Shown: positions 33,982-45,351, numbered from the stretch's first letter. The stretch is DNA of 64,000 bases from Timema cristinae (GCA_039000515.1 JBCFYV010000100.1:57155160-57219159), one strand, 5' to 3'. Notes: generated from the letters alone by a model not told the origin. Translations and numbers: made by a program.

Positions 33982-34064
33982 GACCTGCCTCGGTGGCGTA
34001 GTTGGATAACGCGCTTGTCGTGTTGGGCCCGACTGCTGAGGACGGGGAGATCGAGGTTCGAATC
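33982..34064 (+). mobile_element. SINE family C head, cut by gap
   Basis: CCTCGGTGGCGTAGTTGGAT through the B box GGTTCGAATC, where the N run begins. Confidence 0.85.
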
Positions 34065-34164
34065 NNNNNNNNNNNNNNNNNNNNNNNNNNNNNNNNNNNN
34101 NNNNNNNNNNNNNNNNNNNNNNNNNNNNNNNNNNNNNNNNNNNNNNNNNNNNNNNNNNNNNNNN
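34065..34164. other. Assembly gap (100 N)
   Basis: N run between a SINE head and FN3 exon b. Confidence 0.99.
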
Positions 34165-34281
34165 GAGGAGTTCTCCAACATAGCCAGTACACCAGGTTGC
34201 AGTTGGTGTTGCTGGGACGGGCCCACTGCGCCAGCACGTAGTGCGTGTTCACGATACTGATCAGGTATTCCGTCACCGGAC
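34165..34281 (-). CDS. FN3 exon b, cut by gap, with five tandem acceptors
   Basis: Encodes GPVTEYLISIVNTHYVLAQW and ARPSNTNCNLVYWLCWRT. The innermost acceptor GTCGGCAG precedes 34281. Four equivalent acceptors follow at 34332, 34383, 34434 and 34485. The 51-bp spacing is in frame and open. Confidence 0.75.
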
Positions 34282-35890
34282 CTGCCGACATGCAACATAC
34301 AATGACACTGATCAGGTATTCCGTCACCGGACCTGCCGACATGCAACATACAATGACACTGATCAGGTATTCCGTCACCGGACCTGCCGACATGCAACAT
34401 ACAATGACACTGATCAGGTATTCCGTCACTGGACCTGCCGACATGCAACATACAATGACACTGATCAGGTATTCCGTCACCGGACCTGCCGACATGCAAC
34501 ATACAACGACACATCTTTACCCCAGTGGGAGAGGTTTTAGCACAATCAGGTAATATTTACGGGTCGTTTGGATCAGGTTGATCATTGGACGTTTAGCGTG
34601 CTTGTAAAACACCTGTGGATCTTACTGTGTGAGCTATAAATGGAATGAAACAAAGCACAGGGGGGTAGGTGTTGTTTGGACCTAGACACAGGAGCTGGAT
34701 GTTGTTTGGACCTATACACAGGATATGGATGTTGTTTGGACCTAGGCATAGAATCTGGATGTTGTTTGGACCTAGGCACATAAGCTGGATGTTGTTTGGA
34801 CCTAGGCACAGAATCTGGATGTTGTTTGGACCTAGGCACAGAATCTGGATGTTGTTTGGACCTAGACACAGGATATGGATGTTTTTTGGACCTAGACACA
34901 GAAGCTGGGTGTTCTTTGGACCTAGAAACAGGATATGCATGTTGTTTGGACCTAGGCACAGAAGCTGGATGTTGTTTGGACCTAGGCACAGGATATGGAT
35001 GTTGTTTGGACCTAGGCACAGAAGCTGGCCGCTGCATCAACTCACTTGCAAATCCAGCTGTCGTCACGTCGAGACTGACGGTCTCGGAATTGGCCGAGGT
35101 ACCCAGACTGGTGACGGTGAGGATGTAGGGGGTACAAGGCCACGTCCCGCTCACGGTGTGGTTCAGAGAGTCCCCTATCTCGCAGGTCCGCGCCTGGTCC
35201 AACAGGTTGGTCCAACAGTACTCGTACGAACCGACCTGACAACCTGAGGTCTCCTCGGGGGCGTCCCATGAGAACGTGAACAGAGTTGGTCCGACCTCGG
35301 AGAGAATGAGGTTGGTCACCGCGCCGGGAGCTGAACACAAGATATGCTCTGTTACTGACCTAGTATTGTACCAGGAGCTGAACACAAGATATGTTCCACT
35401 ACAGACCTAGTATTGTACCAGGAGCTGAACACAAGATATGTTCCACTACAGACCTAGTATTCTACCAGGAGCTGAACACAAGATTATGTTCCACTACAGA
35501 CCTAGTATTCTACCAGGAGCTGACACAAGATATGTTCCACTACAGACCTAGTATTCTACCAGGAGCTGATCACAAGATATGTTCCACTACAGACCTAGTA
35601 TTCTACCAGGAGCTGATATACACGTTTAGTTTAATATGAGAGGTTGAGAGGAAGTATAAGCTAATATAGAATAAAGAAATAATTCCAGAAAAGTCACAGA
35701 CTATTGTGTTTAAGCCGTGTGGCCTGACAGTGATATATAGTCTACGTTCTCGCTGACCAAGTTGGCTGCCTTAAGCAAAAATACATAATTATCATACATG
35801 AAGTATATATTTACCTGTGCAATTTATTTCTGCCTGTCCTCTGACAAGCACTGTCCATGTTAGTAGTAAAAGAAGTTTCACAAGAGACAT
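34165..35890 (-). CDS. FN3 gene copy 2: signal peptide, module a, partial module b
   Basis: Paralogue of the ten-module gene. Exons: signal peptide 35890-35815, module a 35330-35046, module b from 34281 into the gap at 34165. All junctions are phase 1, as in the large gene. Module a resembles module c and module b resembles d (NTNCNLVYWLCW against [12 protein letters not shown]), so the order signal-a-b matches signal-c-d. No further exon is visible between 34 kb and the next gene start at 30.5 kb. The remainder is either in the gap, lost, or the gene is truncated. Both acceptors (a and b) sit in tandem arrays. Confidence 0.72.
34250..34510. repeat. 51-bp array of exon b acceptors, five copies
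   Basis: Unit ACACTGATCAGGTATTCCGT plus CACCGGACCTGCCGACATGC plus AACATACAATG. On the minus strand each unit holds a pyrimidine-poor acceptor and the first 30 bases of the FN3 exon. The translated unit is GPVTEYLISVIVCCMSA. Confidence 0.95.
34660..35030. repeat. 30-bp minisatellite, about 12 copies, after exon a
   Basis: Unit GGATGTTGTTTGGACCTAGG plus CACAGAATCT with variants. Period 30 leaves long open frames on both strands (MLFGPRHRIW; VPRSKQHPDS). These are artefacts: the exon a donor lies just to the right at 35045. Confidence 0.93.
35046..35330 (-). CDS. FN3 exon a
   Basis: 285 bp, phase 1-1: APGAVTNLILSEVGPTLFTF, CQVGSYEYCWTNLLDQ and PCTPYILTVTSLGTSANSE. Acceptor TCTTGTGTTCAG, donor GCAAGTGAGT. 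Intact. Confidence 0.85.
35331..35625. repeat. 47-bp array carrying the acceptor of exon a
   Basis: About six copies of GAGCTGAACACAAGATATGT plus TCCACTACAGACCTAGTATT plus CTACCAG. Read on the minus strand each contains TCTTGTGTTCAG followed by CTCCTGG, which is the exon a acceptor and its first exon bases (CTCCCGG). Confidence 0.93.
35815..35890 (-). CDS. Signal-peptide exon of FN3 gene copy 2
   Basis: ATG at 35890-35888. MSLVKLLLLLTWTVLVRGQA then EINCT and a split codon. Donor ACAGGTAAAT in phase 1. Resembles the 30.4 kb signal exon in position, phase and the terminal C-T-G. Confidence 0.83.
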
Positions 35891-35976
35891 TTTGGTTCTG
35901 TAAGATAGAAGAGGCATTGCACGATTATATTTGGACCCATAAGAGTCTGAAAAAAACAACAACGGGAAGTGAGTTG

Positions 35977-36234
35977 CAAGGACTTAGCCAGGGGGGGGGG
36001 GGGCTTTGGGGTTTCACTCCCCCCCCCCCGAAATTTTATGAAAAAATTATTTATGGTTCAAATAATATCTAAATTAAGATACAGGTACAAATTAGGGGGT
36101 TAATGTTGCCATAAAAAACGTCAGATAGCTTTTATAACTGTTTATCATTTATAATTGTTCTAACTTCCAGCAATTGGGGTGTGTGACCACCAACCCCCCC
36201 CCCCCCCTGAAATTATTGGCTGGCTACGGCCTTG
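35977..36234. mobile_element. hAT-like MITE, second copy (inverted)
   Basis: The right end GGCTGGCTACGGCCTTG matches the left end of the copy at 3221. Internal ATTATTTATGGTTCAAATAA is also shared, in opposite orientation. Flanks GTGAGTTG and GCTGAGTTG are a target duplication with one extra base. Confidence 0.75.
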
Positions 36235-36267
36235 GCTGAGTTGACCCACCACCTACTTTATTGTGAA

Positions 36268-36333
36268 TGAACTCATCTTTGACTCGAATACATCTTCTGT
36301 TTAGCTTAGGTTCGAGTCGAAGGTGAGTTGATT
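36268..36333. repeat. Short inverted repeat
   Basis: AACTCATCTTTGACTCGAA and TTCGAGTCGAAGGTGAGTT pair across a spacer of about 25 bases. Confidence 0.7.
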
Positions 36334-36672
36334 TGTGGCTAATTATTATCTAGCGAATCAACTCGCCTCTTATTTCACTCAGAATAGTTCTTGCACAGCG
36401 GACTTTTATAATTGGTCAACCAATGAAGCCACGGGCTAAAGGAGGGGGAATTTAGGGGGTTCAAACCCCCTTGAACTTTTACCAAGTTTTGTAATATGAA
36501 GTTTAGAGATCACCTTGTAAAACACTTCAAATAGTTTCTAGAGGTATTTGATTTTAAAGAACATTCCAGGCGAATATCATTCTAAATGGCTTCTAGAAGC
36601 ATCCGATTTTTAAAAGACATACCCGTAAGGGGTCACTCCAAGTAGTTTTTAAAAACATTCAATTTTCAAAAA

Positions 36673-36945
36673 GGTGACCTGGTGGTCTAGGGGGGTAAGG
36701 TGTCTGACTTCTGTGCTGAGGGTCCAGGGTTCAATCCTCGGTCCCGGCACAGATTTATCTGATTACCAAACCCTTCCTTCACCTCTGACAAGACATCTTG
36801 TGAATGTGGGGAATGCCAGGCCTCCACCGTGGTTCGGATCCCACGTTAAACTGTAGGTCCTTCATTTCATCTCACAATCACCCTGCCATTACACATTAGC
36901 GTAAGTGCGTATAAACCTAAGGGTAGTATGACACTGTGCTATATA
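36673..36945 (+). mobile_element. SINE family V
   Basis: Complete head and body. The tail is damaged (ATAAACCTAAGGGTAGTATG) and there is no TAA run. Confidence 0.9.
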
Positions 36946-38430
36946 TCTAAATATAATTAAATATATTTATGTATATACAGTATATATTTATATAAAAGTT
37001 CCACCACTACTGTATGGAATTACAATATTCTTAGGTTTTATTAGAAACCCCCCCCCCCTCCCAAAATTAAATCTTCCCTGCGCACATATCTGGAGCATTG
37101 TTTCTCTAAGGGGCCGGTGGAAATAGGTATGGGGTTGGTAAGGGAGAGGAGAAGGGGGGCAACAGTCGGGGGGTCCCAAAGTCCCGTTTAAGTGTTTTAA
37201 AAGCCAGAATATTTGGAAAACTGATATCAAATCATCAAGACCAAGTAGAAGTAATCTTGCAGGTCTATCCAAGTAGTTACTAAATGTGATGATTAATACA
37301 TCATTCGAATAACTTTTAATGTTTGAAAAGATGGTATCACAAACAATAATGAAAGGTGAAAGGTAAAAAAAGGGGGGAGGGGAGGGAAGTCACACTACAC
37401 ACATTTTACAGGACGACTTTTTTTTTTATCTCAAACCTTATAAGGGTTCCAGCAATTACTTTTTTTTTAAAAAAAACCTACAGATACCTCGTTTAACCGT
37501 AATTTAAAGTGCATTAGAAAGGTCTCAAGATTTCTAACTAACAGATGGTAGCACTGACGAAATTTGAGCTAAAATTGAATTGTACTTTTCCCCTTTTTTC
37601 CCCTGTACTATCAAGTTTGTTTTATAGAAAAAGAAAAAAAGGGCTAAATAAATTAAATATCGACCCAGTAGATAGTTGATACACCTGGTGATATCAACAT
37701 TTATCAACAAGAAAAAATTAACAAACAAAACCCCATAACATTAATTTAACACTTATGTGCATATTTAATTTTTTTTAAAAAAAGGTAATCGTGAACAAAA
37801 TGAAGATTCTATTTCGTAAAATAGTGAAATCGAACCAACTTTTGATTGTTTTGTAAAATTACGGAACACTTACTTATAAAAATAAAATGGTGTTCTCTGC
37901 TGTTGATAACGTCCAGACCACTAAACCCTGAGACGAGGAGGGATCTTTATTACCGGTTTCTGAAGAACGAACTATTTTCTGTAGAGGTATGACCTACTAT
38001 TGGACCTTCTCCCACGTCGATAGTCGTCTCTAAATGACAAGGTACTAATCCCCCCTTGGGTCGGACCAATAATTCAACGGCTTAACACGGATCATCTGGT
38101 TGTTGTTACATATCCTGCCAATCTGTAGACAACATTGTTACTCTGTTACTCTGTTACTGTGAAGAGGAGCTTTTCAATGACATGTATATTACAGGATTAG
38201 CCGCAATTGGGAGGGGGGCGGGGGGGAACCTATTCTTTTTTTTCACTTTATAATATAGAGAAAGTATTATGATAGAGAACATTTATAATCTATTGATAGA
38301 TTATTCATGGATTTATGAAACGATTTATGTTTTCCACACGTGACTCACATAATTTGTCATGATGGATAGTGTATTTATTGTTATATTCTCTATCTGATTG
38401 TCCAATTTGTCAATAGAGGATAAGGTGTAA
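36946..38430. other. Intergenic stretch, nothing recognised
   Basis: AT-rich with poly-C/poly-G patches near 37047 and 38210. No supported exon or tandem array. Confidence 0.5.
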
Positions 38431-38439
38431 TTAGGTTGA

Positions 38440-38790
38440 CTGGTTAGAACTGCTCAATATAGGAATAATGGTGTAATGAGGTGGACTGGTAGAACTAGCT
38501 CAAGATAGGATAGGTGTAATGAGGTGGACTGGATAGAACTAGCTCAAGATAGGTATAGGGTGTAATGAGGTGGACTGGATAGAACTAGCTCAAGATAGGT
38601 ATAGGGTGTAATGAGGTGGACTGGATAGAACTACTCAAGATAGGTATAGGGTGTAATGAGGTGGACTGGATAGAACTACTAAAGATAGGTATATTGTAAT
38701 GAGGTGGACTGGATAGAACTAGCTCAAGATAGGATAGTGTGTAATGAGGTGGACTGGATAGAACTAGCTCAAGATATGGAGGGATAGGTG
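38440..38790. repeat. 45-bp minisatellite, about 8 copies
   Basis: Unit GTGTAATGAGGTGGACTGGA plus TAGAACTAGCTCAAGATAGG plus TATAG. Intergenic; no exon next to it. Confidence 0.92.
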
Positions 38791-38799
38791 GCGTACTTT

Positions 38800-39480
38800 T
38801 GTTAGGTGCGGCAATTAACTATCGAGTGCTTAACACCAGAGAATAAGGAAGACTTTTTATACAGAAATACAAATTTTTATTTTAACGAAAAAAAATTATT
38901 TAATACAAATCAGACGAGGCTGCTACCTTCCTTGGTTCCACTATGGTGTCGCTTATTAGATAAGCTCATAGTGTAATCAGTCAAGGTAAGACTGCTACCT
39001 TTTAGGTTAAGTGAAGGGTATATACATTACCATGGATAAGGATTAACAACTCTGTTTTAACAAGTAAACACAGACATGACGTGTTTAAAGATAATTATAT
39101 CTGTAATTTCTTTCCATTATTTATGACTTTGAGTGCAGTAATTTATTTCCTCGGAATGAAGTCCTGCCACCATTGGCCAGACAGCGATGAGTCGACTATT
39201 AAGAATATCTCAAGTTTAATCAGTTCTTTGTGACCGACATATTCGTACAAAGAGGAGTTGAGGATTAATCCGTTAGAGATTATTAGAGACAATTTGATAT
39301 GTAATTGTAAATCAATTATATTTCTAATTGTTAGGTATATGACTTTTTTTTAATTTAAGGTATTTATCAGCACACGAGAATTTATATGTGCGAGTTTATT
39401 GTACAAACCACAATAGACTTGGGGACCGTCGGCTTTACTTGCTTACTATAATTAGAAAGTTGTGCTACGGATTTTTATAG
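38800..39480. other. Intergenic stretch, nothing recognised
   Basis: No exon, array or transposon ends identified. Confidence 0.45.
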
Positions 39481-39489
39481 CTCAAGAAA

Positions 39490-39585
39490 AATCCGTCGAT
39501 CTCGGTTGGGTTTGAACCCATGAATATCTAGTCCTGAGACGAGCACTTTACCCTAAGACCACAGATGTCAACTTCAAATAAAAAT
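39490..39585 (-). mobile_element. tRNA-like SINE head (family F)
   Basis: The minus strand reads GTGGTCTTAGGGTAAAGTGC (A box) and GGGTTCAAACCCAACC (B box). The rest is not recognisable. Confidence 0.45.
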
Positions 39586-39976
39586 GAACATTTCTAAATG
39601 GGTTGTATTTGATGAAACTTAAATATATAAAAGAATTGTTTAGAATAAAAAATATTTATTTCTGCATAGAATAGATGAAAAATCAATCAAAGGTTCTGCG
39701 TATTGGAGAACTTTCTCGATCTTTTATCTGATACAAATGGAGACAATTACTTGAAAACGCTTAAGATATGTTAAACGAAATAATATATATATATATTGTA
39801 TTATAAACATAAAGCATGATATTTCACCAAAGAATATAATGAAATAATATACATTATTATTCGTGCTGTGCATTTACAACTCCCTTTTTCCCAAAGATCT
39901 ATTTAAAAATTGTAAAAATATTGATTTCATAAATATATATTTCGAATTAAAGTTGTTGTTTTTTTAGGAGTTTTAC

Positions 39977-40234
39977 CCGCCTCGGTGGCGTAGTTGGCTA
40001 ACGCGCTAGACGTGTCGAGCTCGACTGCTGAGGACGGGGAGATCGAGGTTCAAATCTCGGTCAGGTGAACTGGGGGTGGTTTTTCCTAAATGGTTTTCCA
40101 CTCTCCCTCCACGCAAATGCGGGTTCACTTCCTCTAAAATTCAACCTTCCCAATTCCTAATCCATTAGCGTAATTAGTACTTAAAGCGTATAACCCGAAC
40201 GGTTAGTAAGACATGGTGCTAAATATTATTATTA
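39977..40234 (+). mobile_element. SINE family C, full length, inserted near element Q
   Basis: Perfect 17-bp target duplication TTTTTTAGGAGTTTTAC at 39960-39976 and 40235-40251. Complete head, body and tail ending AAATATTATTATT. Confidence 0.96.
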
Positions 40235-40251
40235 TTTTTTAGGAGTTTTAC

Positions 40252-40750
40252 AACTTTACATTGATATTTTGAATCTCAAATAGTCACAGAGAAATGATGA
40301 AAATTGGAAAATTTCCTCCGTGTAATTTACCCTTCAAGTAATTTTAATTTAAAAAAATGAGAGCTGATATCTTGTTTATAGTTATAAACAGTGTTTGGAT
40401 ATAAAATTTAATCAAGATCGTTAGAGTGAATTTTGAGAAAATCAATCTTTTCTCTTATTGCCATTTAGTAGAATACCCTTAATTTTAGGGTTAGATGTCG
40501 AATTTCTAAAACCCCTCGGGAGGACCTTATGAAAACCCTAGATACTATATTTTAGCCCGATTGGTAAAATAGTTTCGGTTCTAGCCCGAGGTACAGAAAG
40601 ACGGAAGACAGACAGAAAAATGTGATTGAAAAAAATAATTTGTTTTAGGTTTCAGGTCATGAAACATCAACATTTATCAAAATTCGAGTTAGATTTTTGT
40701 TGAAGACCACAATACTTCTCTCTCCAAGATGTCGAGAAAAAGTAAAAAAA
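40252..40750 (+). mobile_element. Element Q copy
   Basis: GAAATGATGAAAATTGGAAA, AATTTAATCAAGATCGTTAG, AAACCCCTCGGGAGGACC, GACAGACAGA, GTCATGAAACATCAACATTT in the same order as at 26.8 kb and 47.3 kb. Confidence 0.8.
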
Positions 40751-40975
40751 AAGTGCAAATGAATCTCTCTTGGAAAGATATCAAAATAGAGCAACACAAA
40801 TTTAAATTAATGTAACTATGTTGAATTTTGTGAGAATTTTCCCCAATTTATTGCTGAACCAGATAATATTCTGCTCGAGTTTAATCGTTAATTTTTCAAG
40901 TGAAAATAAAAAACACACGTTACATTAATTAAATAATAATAAATAATAATTGTTATTTCACTATTTTGACTTCTA

Positions 40976-41222
40976 GCCTGCTTCGCTGGTCGTATGGTCT
41001 AAGGCGCTACTTTCGTAGTAGACTAGACTGCCTACCATGGAGAGATAAAGTTCGAACCTCAATCGGGTGTACTGTGGTTTTTTCAAAATGATTTTCCACT
41101 ATCCTTCCACGCAAATTCTGTTACACTTATTCTAAATGTAATCTTCCTCATTCCTATAACTATAAACGTAATTAATACATAAGTGTTTAACCATTACGGG
41201 TAGTAAGACATGGCGCTTTATA
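40976..41222 (+). mobile_element. SINE family R
   Basis: GGTCGTATGGTCTAAGGCGC head, AAGTTCGAACCTCAATCGGG B-box region, tail ACGGGTAGTAAGACATGGCG, then (TA)n. Confidence 0.82.
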
Positions 41223-41304
41223 TATATATATATATATATTGACTCAAAGATTCTCAATGAAACTCACGAGCCCTCACTACGCAAAAATAAGGACTATAAA
41301 TGTT

Positions 41305-41575
41305 GAATTTAGACTAAATGTACCCGCAATTGCGAGGAGGGTGAGAAAAAACCATCTGATCTTTATCAGCGCGTCTTAATACCTGTTCAGGTTATACGCA
41401 TATAATATGATAATTACTCTAATGGGGTAGAGGCGAGGAGGAAAGCATTTTAGAAATAAACTACCCGTATTTCATGGAAGGAGAGTGGGAAGTCGTTTAG
41501 GAAAAACCACTTTCATTAAACCCTACCAGAATTCGAACCCCGATCCTCCTGCCATCAGCAGTCTAGTCTTGTACT
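41305..41575 (-). mobile_element. SINE family R, copy inserted in a fragment of another
   Basis: 41305-41357 is R body only (CGCAATTGCGAGGAGGGTG). From 41362 a second R copy starts at its tail complement CAGCGCGTCTTAATACCTGT and runs to CAGCAGTCTAGTC. Confidence 0.7.
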
Positions 41576-42129
41576 ATTATTTTCTCTATTGACTCAGGTA
41601 ATTAACATAAAAAATGAATAATTTCATTCAGGGAATTATTTTAAGCTATTTTTATTATAAAAACTCAGGAATGTACTAACTACATCTTTATATGTTGGGT
41701 GTCTTGGAGAAATAAAATAAAGCATCACAATTTGAATAGTTTTAAAATAATTAGAACATGTTTAGAATATATTTAGAAATATTCACAAAACAAAGATATG
41801 ATCTCAAATACGTATATGTTTTATAAAATTTAATGTATTCATACAAATAAACAACACAACATTCAATAAAAATAAATATTTATTACACTGTAGAATCTTC
41901 TTTCGAGTTATCTTTAATTTATTTTCTGGTTAATTTGAAGCACAAACAATAGAAATAAAATATTTGTTGAAGGTGGGTGGTTGGGGGTGAGCCCAGAAAA
42001 GGTTTGTAACTTTTGTACCCTTATAAAAACAATTGTACAAAATAAATAAAATATTTTCTTCCCTTGTTGATATCAACAGTTGTCGAATATCTGTCATGAG
42101 CATAGCGGCATCAGATGACAAACATTTTT
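41576..42129. other. Intergenic stretch, nothing recognised
   Basis: AT-rich, no supported exon. Confidence 0.45.
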
Positions 42130-42142
42130 AATTAAGATAAAA

Positions 42143-42401
<259 letters not shown>

Positions 42402-42424
42402 TAATTAATTAAGATAAAAAGTTG

Positions 42425-42590
42425 TCATTAAATTCCAGGACACCCTTGAAAGATATTCAACAACTGTTGATATCACCGTGTGGAGAAAATTAAACTCTCT
42501 GTTTCTACTGGAGACATATTTTATTTATTTTGACCAAAAAGATGTTTTGCTATAAAATTTGCAAAAAAACACTGCACTTATCTCCCGTTC
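42425..42590 (+). mobile_element. Dispersed repeat family P, partial
   Basis: GAAAGATATTCAACAACTGT, ATCACCGTGTGGAGAAAATT and TTTATTTATTTTGACCAAAA, as at 28.8 kb. Confidence 0.55.
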
Positions 42591-42688
42591 CTCTCACCCC
42601 CACCCTAAAGTTACGTCTGTGCTTGGGTGCACAGTATTTGAGATGTTATCACGGATCCAGATTCCAACAAAGACACAGTACACAACGG

Positions 42689-42753
42689 TTATCTGATAAA
42701 ACTAAGGAGGATGGCGGAGATCATGACGTAGCCTGCGATGACTTGGGCGGCCC
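42689..42753 (-). CDS. Last exon, hydrophobic C-terminal (GPI-like) signal
   Basis: Strong acceptor GTGTGTTTGTTCCAG, 21 codons with stop TAA at 42689-42691. Phase 1 matches the FN3 exon. Confidence 0.7.
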
Positions 42754-43958
42754 CTGGAACAAACACACAACCGTTAGAACGTGCGATCTCTCGGAACACT
42801 TCACTGGAGGGGGAGGAACGGTGCGTTTGCTTTAGGTCGAATCCGAACATAGATTTGTCTTACGAGTACTAAATATTTTTAAAAAATATATGAAAATCGA
42901 GGAACTAGAAAAATAATAAATAGTCACTAACTTATATGTAAACATTTTTGTATTTGAAATACATCCATTATAAGATTCGTACATTCAGTTGAGAGATAAA
43001 TTAAAGGTTTGGAGTCCGTTTGTTGAGTAAAGGGGAAGGAATTCAGTCGTGTGTGATAAGGAAAGAAACAAGATGAGAAGGAATTCAGTCGTGTATGATA
43101 AGGAAAGAAACAAGATGAGAAGGAACTCAGTGTGTGTGATAAGGAAAGAAACAAGATGAGAAGGAACTCAGTCGTGTGTGATAAGGAAAGAAACAAGATG
43201 AGAAGGAACTCAGTCGTGTGTGATAAGGAAAAAACAAAGATGAGAAGGAATTCAGCTAGTATGATCAGGAAATAAATAAAATGAGAAGGAATTCAGCTAG
43301 TATGATCAGGAAAGAAACAAAATGAGAAGGAATTCAGCTAGTATGATCAGGAAAGAAATAAAACGAGAAGGAATTCAGCTAGTATGATCAGGAAAGAAAC
43401 AAAATGAGAAGGAATTCAGCTAGTATGATCAGGAAAGAAATAAAACGAGAAGGAATTCAGCTACGTGTACTCAGAAAATAAAACCAAATTAGAAGGAATT
43501 CCATCATAGATACTCAGTAAAGAAACAAAGGGGAAGGAAATCAGTCATTTATGATAAATAAATTAACAGAGACAATAGATGGGCATTAAGGTAGTACAAA
43601 GTGTGCAGGTGAGTGACGTAATATAAAACAAATGAGTGGTAATAGACTAATAATATTGGGATGAGCTTGTGACCTGCTGTGGTGCCCACTAAGGAAAACG
43701 GTTGCGACACTTGATTCCCTTCGAACAACGCCATGACCTGAAGGTCGTAGCTTGTGCCACTCTGCAGTCCTGTGACCGTGAACTCGGTAACATCCCTGGA
43801 CACATCGGTCCTACACGTGGGGCTGGTCACACCTGTGACCCCCCAGCACACTTGGTACCCTAGGGCACAGGGCGACCCGGGGTACACTGGTACCCACGAA
43901 ATAGAGAGCTCACTTGTGTTCACGTTGACCACTTGTGCTGACGTGATCATGGTGTTAT
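42689..43958 (-). CDS. FN3 gene copy 3, 3' end: B-type module plus GPI-like tail
   Basis: Two exons. Module j (43958-43674, 285 bp, intact) is nearly identical to exon i of the large gene and keeps both cysteines (CALGYQVCW). The last exon (42753-42689) follows in phase 1 and reads GAAQVIAGYVMISAILLSFI, Arg, stop. A small-residue stretch, then about 15 hydrophobic residues and an immediate end is the pattern of a GPI-attachment signal; a single-pass anchor with almost no cytoplasmic tail is the alternative. Upstream exons are not found between 44 and 48 kb (a gap lies at 45352). The C-terminal exon suggests how the large FN3 gene ends too. Confidence 0.72.
43020..43560. repeat. 41-bp minisatellite, about 13 copies, after exon j
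   Basis: Unit GAGAAGGAATTCAGCTAGTA plus TGATCAGGAAAGAAACAAAA with two subtypes (CAGTCGTGTGTGATAAGG). Expanded version of the short repeat at 21325-21450 beside paralogous exon i. Confidence 0.92.
43674..43958 (-). CDS. FN3 exon j (type B, intact)
   Basis: [56 protein letters not shown]. Acceptor TTCTGTTCCAG, donor GCAGGTCACA. Serves as the intact reference for exon i. Confidence 0.85.
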
Positions 43959-44479
43959 CTGGAACAGAAAGCAAAAATCAGGATCACAGAATATCAAGAC
44001 AGAACTCTGACCTCTTAGTTCTGCTGATCATCCACAGATCAAACCTTGCCGTTTATTTGAAGTATACTCTATTACTATTTACACCTTTTAAACGAGCAGA
44101 ATTCGGACCAACTGTAACTATGCATTGTCGCAACGAACGGCTAGTAACACCCAATCAAAGGTAGACAAATGAATTAACATTCATGTTAAGATCAAAATGA
44201 AAGCTTTAATTGTAGTAAAGGGATAAAGTCACCATTTTATAAACGTATATTATTTTAATTTTTCTATCTTTAATAACAAGTCCTATAATATTTTAAAAAT
44301 TATCAAATTAAGAAAATGTTGATTTTGTTAATATAATTTTATTTTAATCTAGAATTTTATTGGATAAATTTCCAACTCTCCCATTGATGTACTAGATGTC
44401 ATGTGGGTAAAGACATGCAGGTTAATTTAAATATTAAAAACTATACGGATCTTACAGAGGCTTTAAGCCCCCTCTTTTA

Positions 44480-44780
44480 AATGTGATGGAAAATAATTGA
44501 GAAGATCAGATGGACAGACAGGGTGACAATTGATGAATGGGTGAGAAGAGAACCATTTTGGATGTGGTTCTTCGGTACAAAGCAAACTGTTTTCTGCCAA
44601 ACGTTATAGAAGGAAAGGTTGAGGGAAAGAGGAGCTTAGGAAGGAGGAGGATTCAAATATTGGATGACTTGTAGGAAAGAAGGAAATTCTGGGATTTCAA
44701 GGAAGAGGCAGAGGGTCAGGGTGAATTGGTGGTATAGTTTACTGAAAAAAGGAATGGACTTGTTGTAAAACAGAACACCT
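44480..44780 (+). mobile_element. LINE 3' fragment (second type)
   Basis: Plus-strand pieces EKIRWTDRVTIDEWVRRE, IEGKVEGKRSLGRRRIQILD and WDFKEEAEGQGEL match the C-terminus of non-LTR retrotransposon polyproteins ('W.DRV.NEEV..R', 'GKR.RGR.R...LDDL'). Stops and frameshifts; it ends near a TAATGATAATAAA tail. Confidence 0.7.
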
Positions 44781-44852
44781 ACAAATAATGATAATAAACT
44801 CCATATCTATAAGGTGCGCAGTGGTCTGTAAGAGATCGACTCTACACTAACA

Positions 44853-45351
44853 TCATACTCGGTTTTCAGAATCCGGATCCTTTAGTCCGTAGCCCTTACC
44901 ATTCCGTAGAGGTTGACTCAATTTTAACTTTCTAAGGACCAGTGGATACGAAATGTCAAGGTCTACCAATTTCAGCAAAGTAAATGTGTTCTCGCGAATC
45001 GAAATTAAAGCACCAATGGCAATGAAAGGATCAGTTTGTATGGAAACAAATACCAAATTAAATTATAGCTATACGAATGGAGCTCTAATTCAGATATATT
45101 TTTCTGAAGATTTAAGAATCCCGGAAAGCCATGACATCTCGGTAACAGTTTTCTGAGGAATACCAAGCTCTCAGAAAGAGTTGTGTCGCTTTGATAAGTT
45201 AGACTTCCCATTAGTACAGTATTCTTAATAGCCTCTGCTTCACAGCTCACGTCTGTTTGCCCATTGCTATAGACAATTTCCTTCCAAAGAGTTGAATTGT
45301 ACGTAGTCTCCAACTTTCTCATTGGTTAGAACAATCAAGAGATTACTGATA
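44853..45351 (-). other. Unrecognised open frames beside a gap
   Basis: Two overlapping minus-strand frames (105 codons from MRKLETTYNSTLWKEIVYS; 67 codons with TLLKLVDLDISYPLVLRKL) with non-repetitive composition. A plus-strand frame overlaps them. They could be one coding exon with a frameshift, but I see no family motif. The left end is at the 45352 gap. Confidence 0.3.

Noticed and set aside
34669..35247. 192-codon plus-strand frame with LFGPRHR repeats
   Set aside because: Shadow of the 30-bp array and of exon a on the other strand.
34582..35385. 267-codon minus-strand open frame
   Set aside because: Only its first part is FN3 exon a. The SKQHP repeats are read-through of a 30-bp intronic array after a clear GTGAGT donor.
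42530..42835. 101-codon plus-strand frame
   Set aside because: Antisense to the GPI-like last exon; no domain.
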